A stretch of DNA of 64,000 bases, from assembly GCF_001612845.1 (NCBI RefSeq), contig NZ_BDBF01000014.1, positions 1 through 64,000 on the forward strand. The letters run 5' to 3'. Origin of the DNA: Nocardia elegans NBRC 108235 (GTDB lineage: Bacteria > Actinomycetota > Actinomycetes > Mycobacteriales > Mycobacteriaceae). The notes beneath the pieces are model-generated. The model searched no databases. It had not been told where the DNA came from and saw only the letters and a list, made by a program, of their open reading frames with translations. Positions 58,530 to 64,000 of this stretch are shown here, one piece after another (the first letter of the stretch is position 1; each line of letters opens with the position of its first letter). A program made the position numbers and the translations under genes.

Positions 58530-59849
58530 CTAGCGCGGCAGCTTCGGTTCGATCTGCCGGTCGTAGATGGTCTGCAGGCGATCGGTGATATCGGCGAAGG
58601 CCGACTTCACATCCCGGTTCTGCAGTCCGATCTGTTCCAGCCCGGTGCCGATGATCTGATCGGCACCGGGCAGGAATACCCGGGCGTAGTCCTGTGAACG
58701 GGTCAGCGGCAGCTGGTCGACGGCGGTCGCGAAATTGCGGTTGGCGGCGAGGAATTGCTGTTCCGACGGATCGCGGACCGCCGACTTGCGCACCGGGATG
58801 TAGCCGGTGGCCTGCGAAAAGTAGGCGGTGTTCACCGGATTCGTGATGAACTCGACGAAACGCACGGCATTGGCCTTGCGCTGGTCGGAGATGCGCGACG
58901 GAATCGCCAGCCCCGCACCGCCGGTGGTACATCCCGGCCCGTTCGGATGCGGCAGGAACGCGGTGGCGAAGTCGAGCTTGCCCGCCGCATTCGCGACGAT
59001 CCCCTTGATGTCGCCGGTGGAGGTGATGGCCGACCCCACCACTCCGGTGCCGAAATCCACGGCCAGCTGGGGGCGGATGGCGGCGTAGCGTTTGCGATTG
59101 ATCATGTCGCGCAGGAAGTTTCCGGCCTCGGCCGTGCGGGGATCGGAGAACTTCAGTGTCCACCGATCCGAGTAGGCGCCACCGAAGGTCCAGTTCGGCC
59201 CCTGAAACGTCCAGGCCAGGTAGTTCTTGGCATCACCCCAGCCGTGCGCCCACTTCCCCGCGCCGATGGCGCGTTGCAGTTCGGGGCCCCATTCGTCGAA
59301 TTCCTGCCAGCTCTGCGGGCCACGGTCGGGCAGTCCGGCGCGGGCCCACAGGCCGCGGTTGTAGCAGAAGATCTGCGTCGAACGCGCATACGGCAGCGCC
59401 CAGAGTTTGTCGTCGAACCGGTAGTCGTCCACGAAGCTGTCGACGTAGTCCGCCACCGGCACCGCGGCGGCGGCGATGTGTTCGTCGAGCGGTTCGATGG
59501 CCTTGTTCAGTGCGTAGTTGAACCACCAGACGTCCGAGAGCACCACGACATCCGGCAGCGCGCCGCCGGTCAGCGCGGCATTGAACTTCTGCGCGACCTC
59601 TTCGTAGTTGCGCCCGGCGTCCACCAGCTTCACCGTCAGCTCGGGGTGCTGTGCGTGGAACCGGTTGATCAACTCGGTTTCCTGATTCTTCGAGGTGCCC
59701 GGATGGTTCGACCAGAAGATGATCGTGTTCGGGTCGCCGCCGGCTCCGGTGCTGCCGCCCATCCCCGCACACGCCGACAGGGCCACACCGGTGGCCGCCG
59801 AGGCGGCGGTGAGAAATCCGCGGCGGGTCAGTGTGCGCGGTAGGGTCAC
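58530..59849 (-). CDS. ugpB: UgpB-like substrate-binding lipoprotein of an ABC importer
   Basis: 439 residues from the GTG at 59849 (GGAG 6 nt upstream). N-terminal Tat-type lipoprotein signal RTLTRRGFLTAASAATGVAL followed by SACAG, with the lipobox Cys. Strong resemblance to M. tuberculosis UgpB, which binds glycerophosphocholine: TIIFWSNHPGTSKNQETELI, DRGPQSWQEFDEWGPELQRA and WTFQGPNWTFGGAYSDRWTL. Third gene of ugpA-ugpE-ugpB. In mycobacteria ugpC follows; here an M13 peptidase gene converges instead. Confidence 0.9.
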   Translation of the reverse strand: MTLPRTLTRRGFLTAASAATGVALSACAGMGGSTGAGGDPNTIIFWSNHPGTSKNQETELINRFHAQHPELTVKLVDAGRNYEEVAQKFNAALTGGALPDVVVLSDVWWFNYALNKAIEPLDEHIAAAAVPVADYVDSFVDDYRFDDKLWALPYARSTQIFCYNRGLWARAGLPDRGPQSWQEFDEWGPELQRAIGAGKWAHGWGDAKNYLAWTFQGPNWTFGGAYSDRWTLKFSDPRTAEAGNFLRDMINRKRYAAIRPQLAVDFGTGVVGSAITSTGDIKGIVANAAGKLDFATAFLPHPNGPGCTTGGAGLAIPSRISDQRKANAVRFVEFITNPVNTAYFSQATGYIPVRKSAVRDPSEQQFLAANRNFATAVDQLPLTRSQDYARVFLPGADQIIGTGLEQIGLQNRDVKSAFADITDRLQTIYDRQIEPKLPR

Positions 59850-59868
59850 GGCACTCTCCTCGAGCGAA

Positions 59869-60711
59869 TCAGCCTTTGACGGCACCGGTGGTGAGGCCCT
59901 TGATCATGTGCCGCTGCAGCAGCACGAACACCACCAGAATCGGCAGCATGGTCAGCAGGGTTCCGGCCATCACGGGCCCCCAGTTGGTGACGCTCGGGTT
60001 TTCGGTGTTCTGTAGCAGCGTCAATCCGACGGGCAGGGTCGCGACGCCCGCATCGTCGGCCATCAGGAACGGCCACAGGTATTCGTTCCACTCGTTGACG
60101 AGCGTGACAACCGCGAACGCCACCATCGTCGGGCCGGACATCGGCAGCACCACCCGGACCAGCAGCTGCCACCAGTTCGCGCCGTCGATGCGTGCCGCCT
60201 CGATCACCGAAACCGGCAGGGAGAGAAAATGATTGCGCATCAGGAAGGTGCCGAATGCCACGCCGCACAGCGGGACGATGATGCCCAGCAGCGTGTTGCG
60301 CCACCCCACCTGGGCAATCAAGGCGTAGTTGGAGATCACGGTGATCTGGTTGGGCACCATCAGCGCGGCGATGACGGCGAGGAAGATCAGCGTCTTACCC
60401 GGAAAGCGCAGGAAGACGAGTCCGTAGGCGCTGAAGACGCCCAGCGCGAATTTGACCGCGGAGACCACGGCGGTGACGATCAGTGAATTGCGCAGGAAGG
60501 TCCAGAACGGCAGCGTGGTCGTGGCCTCGCGATAGTTCTCCGGATGCCAACTGCGCGGCCACCACACCGCCGGCTGGGTGTAGATATCGGGCCGCGCCTT
60601 GAACGAGGTGATCAGAATCCAGAACAGCGGCACCCCGACGACGATCAGCACGCACACCATCGCCGCGTAGCCGAAAATCGTCGCCGCCAGGCGTTTCCGA
60701 GTGCTCGTCAT
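59869..60711 (-). CDS. ugpE: UgpE-like ABC importer permease
   Basis: 280 residues. Inner-membrane permease with six transmembrane helices (YAAMVCVLIVVGVPLFWILI, PGKTLIFLAVIAALMVPNQI, TLLTMLPILVVFVLLQRHM...) and the EAA loop EAARIDGANWWQLLVRVVLP, which couples to the ATPase. Starts at ATG 60711, overlapping ugpA by 4 bp (ATGA). Forms the channel with UgpA for glycerophosphodiesters or a related substrate. Confidence 0.92.
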   Translation of the reverse strand: MTSTRKRLAATIFGYAAMVCVLIVVGVPLFWILITSFKARPDIYTQPAVWWPRSWHPENYREATTTLPFWTFLRNSLIVTAVVSAVKFALGVFSAYGLVFLRFPGKTLIFLAVIAALMVPNQITVISNYALIAQVGWRNTLLGIIVPLCGVAFGTFLMRNHFLSLPVSVIEAARIDGANWWQLLVRVVLPMSGPTMVAFAVVTLVNEWNEYLWPFLMADDAGVATLPVGLTLLQNTENPSVTNWGPVMAGTLLTMLPILVVFVLLQRHMIKGLTTGAVKG

Positions 60712-61742
60712 TCGTCTCGATCCATCACTCGAACCTGGATCAGCGTGATGACCAGCAGCACGACGAACATGATCGTCGCGACCGTGGCACCGTATCCGGC
60801 GCGGAAATTGCGGAAGCTCTCCTGGTAGACCTGATAGACCATGGTGGTCGTACCGGTGCCCAGTGGTCCGCCGCGCGTCATCACGTTGATGATGTCGAAG
60901 ACCTGCAGCGAATTCAGCATGACCGTGATCGACAGAAAATACGTCGTCGGCCGCAGCTGCGGCAGCAATACCCGGGTGAAGGTGGTCCAGCGTCCGGCCC
61001 CGTCGATCGCGGCCGCCTCCAGCAGTTCTCGCCGCACACCCTGCAATGCGGCGAGATAGATGACGAAGGTGTAGCCCAAGTTCTTCCAGATGTAGGTCAC
61101 CGTCACCATGAACAGCGCCCAGTGCGGATCTTGATAGAAATCCGGCACATTCGTGAAGCCGACGCGATGCAGCAGATCCTGCACCAGGCCGAAGCCGGGA
61201 TCGAAGATGAACTGGAACGCCACCCCGACCGCCGCGCCGGAGATTACGAACGGCGCGAAGATCACCGAGCGAACCACATTGCGGCCGAACAGTTTCCGAT
61301 CCAGCAGCAGCGCCAGCGCGAGGCCCAGCACCATACTGCCGCCGACCGCGAAGGCGGTGAAGATCACGGTATTGCCGACGATCTGCCAGGTGTCCGCCCG
61401 CGTCCACCACTCGCGGTAGTTGCGGACTCCGATGAAGTGCGCGAACGGTTCGGCGAGATTCCAGTCGGTGAACGACAGCCGGATGTTGTCGACCAGCGGG
61501 CGGTAGACGAACAGCCCGAGCAGCACCAGATTCGGCACCACCAGCACCAGGAACAGCCCGTAGTCGCCCCACGGTCGGTGCCGCAGCCCGCGCGCGCGGT
61601 TCGAGGGTAATACCCGTTCGGGCCGTCGACGCACGTTCGCAGTATTTCCGCCGTGAGCCAATACCCGGAAAACGCTCTGTGCCGAACTCCTGAACACTCG
61701 CCCGAAGCCCGAACGTACCTCGCTCTCGGACACCCCGGCCAT
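60708..61742 (-). CDS. ugpA: UgpA-like ABC importer permease
   Basis: 344 residues from ATG 61742. Arg-rich N-tail (about 1-58), then six transmembrane helices: FLVLVVPNLVLLGLFVYRPL, VIFTAFAVGGSMVLGLALAL, VIFAPFVISGAAVGVAFQFI and others. EAA loop EAAAIDGAGRWTTFTRVLLP. First gene of the operon. The tail is longer than in many UgpA proteins, and downstream starts such as a GTG near residue 37 are possible. The ATPase UgpC is not encoded in the window. Confidence 0.9.
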   Translation of the reverse strand: MAGVSESEVRSGFGRVFRSSAQSVFRVLAHGGNTANVRRRPERVLPSNRARGLRHRPWGDYGLFLVLVVPNLVLLGLFVYRPLVDNIRLSFTDWNLAEPFAHFIGVRNYREWWTRADTWQIVGNTVIFTAFAVGGSMVLGLALALLLDRKLFGRNVVRSVIFAPFVISGAAVGVAFQFIFDPGFGLVQDLLHRVGFTNVPDFYQDPHWALFMVTVTYIWKNLGYTFVIYLAALQGVRRELLEAAAIDGAGRWTTFTRVLLPQLRPTTYFLSITVMLNSLQVFDIINVMTRGGPLGTGTTTMVYQVYQESFRNFRAGYGATVATIMFVVLLVITLIQVRVMDRDE

Positions 61743-61988
61743 GGCCGAATCCTAGAACCACGCCCCCGCTACAGCCGGTGGTTCGGTGAAAGCCGGCGGC
61801 CTACCCATTACCGCGAACAGCGAAGCCCGGCGAGCCACCACGAACTGTCACCGCGACAACTGGTTTCGCGGGAACATGGGTAACTCACCGGGCACGCCCA
61901 CAATCCGACCCGACTACTGTCCGCCACCCCGACGACAGAATTTCGCGGCACTCACGACACGCAAAAGACCGGGAGAGGCGGGGGTACC

Positions 61989-62933
61989 TCAGCTCCAGTC
62001 GCCCATACCGTCGCCTGCGCTGAAGTTTCCGGTCGAGTTCGTCACCACCACGGGGTCACCCTTCTGCGCGTTCTCGAAGAACCACTGGGCGTCCTCGGTG
62101 CTGACGTTCAGGCAGCCGTGGCTGGAGTCGGACACACCCTGCTGGGCGAGCGACCACGGGGCGGCGTGCACGAAGATGCCGCTGTTGGACAGCCGGGTCG
62201 CGTACTCGACCTCGAGCTTGTAGCCCTGCGGATCGGTGATCGGAACCCCGTAGGTCGAGGAGTCCATGATCATCTTCCGGTTCTTCTCCCCGACGTAGTA
62301 GGTGCCGTTGGGGGTTTCGTGGTCCTTCTTGCCCATCGAGGTCGGCATGGTCTTGATGACCTCGCCGTTGCGGGTGACGGTGATCATGTGGGTCGCGTCG
62401 TCGGCCGTGGCGACGACCGCATCGCCCACCTTGTAGGCGACCTTGGTGCCGCCGGCCTCGACGGTGATGTCGGAGTTGGCGGGCCAGAACTCCTCCGGCC
62501 GCCACCGCACCTGCTTGTCACCGCGCCAGTAGAAGTGGCCGTGCGTGGCATTGCTGGAGGTGATCCGGATGGCCTTCTCAGCCGCGGCGTGGTCGCCGAC
62601 CGGATCCTTGAAGTTGATGATGATGGGCTGCGCGACGCCGACCACGTCGCCGTCGCCGGGGCTGATGCTCGGCGCGGCGAAATTCGCCTGCGGCAGCGGC
62701 GGCGGGTTCTTCACCGGCGCGGCACCGGGCTCGGGCTGCGGCGCCTGCACGACAGCGGGAGCGCCGGGAACGTCGGGTCCGCCGGGCCACAGCGGCGCTG
62801 CCGAGGCGGGGGCCATCGCGATGGCACCGGCGGCGGTCACCGCCAGGGAGGTCGCCGCGAGGGCTAGCAGGCCGGTCCGCTTGGGCAGGCTGGTCTCGTC
62901 CCGAACGGGCTTCCGACAGGTTGTGGTGCGCAC
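61989..62933 (-). CDS. L,D-transpeptidase (YkuD domain)
   Basis: 314 residues from the GTG at 62933 (GGGAGAGGA 10 nt upstream; a GTG at 62954 is possible). Signal peptide LLALAATSLAVTAAGAIAMA then PASAA. A Pro-rich linker, then an immunoglobulin-like domain (INFKDPVGDHAAAEKAIRIT, FYWRGDKQVRWRPEEFWPAN) and the YkuD catalytic domain with IFVHAAPWSLAQQGVSDSSH and GCLN: His about 253 and the Cys nucleophile in SHGC near 277. Same plan as mycobacterial LdtMt proteins, which form 3-3 peptidoglycan crosslinks and resist most beta-lactams except carbapenems. Confidence 0.93.
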   Translation of the reverse strand: MRTTTCRKPVRDETSLPKRTGLLALAATSLAVTAAGAIAMAPASAAPLWPGGPDVPGAPAVVQAPQPEPGAAPVKNPPPLPQANFAAPSISPGDGDVVGVAQPIIINFKDPVGDHAAAEKAIRITSSNATHGHFYWRGDKQVRWRPEEFWPANSDITVEAGGTKVAYKVGDAVVATADDATHMITVTRNGEVIKTMPTSMGKKDHETPNGTYYVGEKNRKMIMDSSTYGVPITDPQGYKLEVEYATRLSNSGIFVHAAPWSLAQQGVSDSSHGCLNVSTEDAQWFFENAQKGDPVVVTNSTGNFSAGDGMGDWS

Positions 62934-63240
62934 AGCCGTTTCGTCCTCTCCCACCTAGATCGCGCGCCACGGCGCACAGGAATATTCGCGCGCGGGTGCG
63001 CGAATGGTCTATCAGGCCCCGGCCCGGCATCCATTACTACATCTCTCGCCGACATCGGCCAATTGTGTTCCGGCAGTTATGAAGTCCGCATCGCGCGTGT
63101 GTGATGCGTCACCAGGGGTCGCCGGCGTAGTGGTGACAGGGTGAAAGTCCCGTTCGCATCGGCGAGTCGGATTCGAGGTCGGGGCGGGCGGACGACAGTC
63201 GGATCGATACCCAGCAAACCTCATTGTGAGACAAATCACT
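62934..63240. other. Intergenic region upstream of the L,D-transpeptidase
   Basis: 307 bp between two minus-strand genes. It holds the transpeptidase promoter. A stretch at 63119-63160 contains ACAGGGTGAAAGTCCCGT, which recalls domain I of group II introns; no intron ORF or splice-site pair is visible. Confidence 0.4.
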
Positions 63241-64000
63241 TCACGGGTGGCGGATTCCCTCCACAGTGAAGCGGATTCCGCGGTGTGGACCGGTCGCGAT
63301 GTTGCGCGGCACCGAGCGCGGAATTCGGCCATGACGATAGCGCGGGAGCAGCGACAACTCGACTCGGGAAACGATGGTGGCGAGCGCGATCCGCAGCTCG
63401 TAGTCGGCCAGGGTGGCGCCGAGACAGCGGCGATGCCCGCCGCCGTAGGGCAGGTATTCGAACGGCCCGTACCGGCGATCCAGGAACCGCTCCGGCCGGA
63501 ACCGCTCGGGCTCGTCCCACGTACCGGGATCCGAGTGCACGAGCGGAATCACGACCCCCATCGTGTCCCCTTCGGCCAATTCCACTCCGCACACCGTGTG
63601 CGGTCCGGTCAACCGCCGCAGCACGATCGGCACCGGCGGATGCAATCGCAGCGTCTCCTGACATACGGCATTCAGATACGGCAGACCGGCCAGATCCTCG
63701 GGATCTGCGTCGGGCCCAACGGCACTCAGTTCGGCGCGCAGCCGGGCCAGCACGCCGCGGTCGCGGTGCAGCCGGAACAGCGCCCACACCAGACTCGTGG
63801 CAGTGGTTTCGTGACCGGCCACCAACAGGGTGCGCAGTTGTTCGCGCAGATCGGCGTCGCTCACCCCGCTGCCGTCCTCGTAGCGGGCGCTCGACAGCAC
63901 GCCCAGCGCGCCGTCATCGGGCGTACCGGTAGCCCGCCGCGCGCCGATGTCGGCGTCGAGCAACTCGTCCAGCCGGGTGCGCGCCCGGGCGAATCTGTCC
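63241..64000 (-). CDS. Cytochrome P450, C-terminal part (5' end beyond window)
   Basis: About 252 codons, open to the right edge, where the frame continues DRFARARTRLDELLDADIGA. Helix I oxygen-activation motif LLVAGHETTATSLVWALF, ExxR in CQETLRLHPPVPIVLRRLTG, PERF region DEPERFRPERFLDRRYG, and haem-binding FEYLPYGGGHRRCLGATLAD with the ligand Cys. The usual Phe at the start of the haem motif is Tyr here. Haem monooxygenase; substrate and partners unknown. Confidence 0.95.
   Translation of the reverse strand, partial: DRFARARTRLDELLDADIGARRATGTPDDGALGVLSSARYEDGSGVSDADLREQLRTLLVAGHETTATSLVWALFRLHRDRGVLARLRAELSAVGPDADPEDLAGLPYLNAVCQETLRLHPPVPIVLRRLTGPHTVCGVELAEGDTMGVVIPLVHSDPGTWDEPERFRPERFLDRRYGPFEYLPYGGGHRRCLGATLADYELRIALATIVSRVELSLLPRYRHGRIPRSVPRNIATGPHRGIRFTVEGIRHP

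Overview
High-GC actinobacterial chromosome segment spanning the replication origin. Gene content and order (dnaA-oriC-dnaN-recF-dciA-gyrB-gyrA-DUF3566-tRNA-Ile/Ala on one side; rpmH-rnpA-yidD-yidC-jag-rsmG-parA-parB-GNAT, then cwlM-trxA-trxB-rsmA-sigM-murJ-DUF6049-mutT4 and pcnA on the other) match the dnaA neighbourhood of mycolic-acid bacteria such as Mycobacterium tuberculosis. Accessory genes (MalT-type LuxR regulator, XRE/DUF397 pair, Lcp/MpaB-type oxygenase operon, P450) and protein sequences make Nocardia the most likely genus (inference from recognition, not a database search).

Layout. 1-14.1 kb is accessory: a DrrAB-type ABC exporter operon with a truncated signal-peptide ORF, a class III adenylate cyclase, small membrane proteins, an AI-2E-type permease, a large LuxR regulator, two adjoining gene remnants, and a three-gene oxidative operon (multicopper oxidase, Lcp/MpaB-like oxygenase, CrtC/AttH-like protein) divergent from a TetR regulator. 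14.1-20.5 kb has two identical tRNA-Ala genes around a DLW-39 micro-ORF, tRNA-Ile, DUF3566, gyrA and gyrB. 20.8-31.2 kb is the replication core: dciA, recF, dnaN, a repeat-rich oriC, dnaA, then rpmH-rnpA-yidD-yidC-jag and rsmG. 31.4-33.5 kb is parA-parB, with five parS-like sites between 2.4 and 31.5 kb. 33.7-47.3 kb is a cell-wall and redox block, mostly on the minus strand, read from mutT4 through DUF6049, the multidomain MurJ, SigM/RsmA and thioredoxin to CwlM. 47.5-64 kb holds pcnA, a putative GH183 arabinanase (DUF4185), an MFS transporter, pirin, the XRE/DUF397 system, Zmp1-type M13 peptidase, a Ugp-type glycerophosphodiester importer without its ATPase, an L,D-transpeptidase and the 3' part of a P450 gene.

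How it works together. DnaA, oriC, DnaN, DciA, RecF and gyrase carry out and support initiation and elongation; ParA/ParB/parS segregate the new origins. CwlM, MurJ, the L,D-transpeptidase and perhaps the DUF4185 enzyme build or remodel the envelope. SigM/RsmA and thioredoxin form a stress and redox module. PcnA supplies the 3' CCA that none of the three tRNA genes encodes.

Most unusual: an oriC packed with CTCGAG-centred palindromes spaced in multiples of 11 bp, next to a DnaA-trio-like element; a DnaA with a tandem 7-residue repeat in domain II; parS sites overlapping the start regions of rsmG and parA; and the MCO / Lcp-like / CrtC-like operon.
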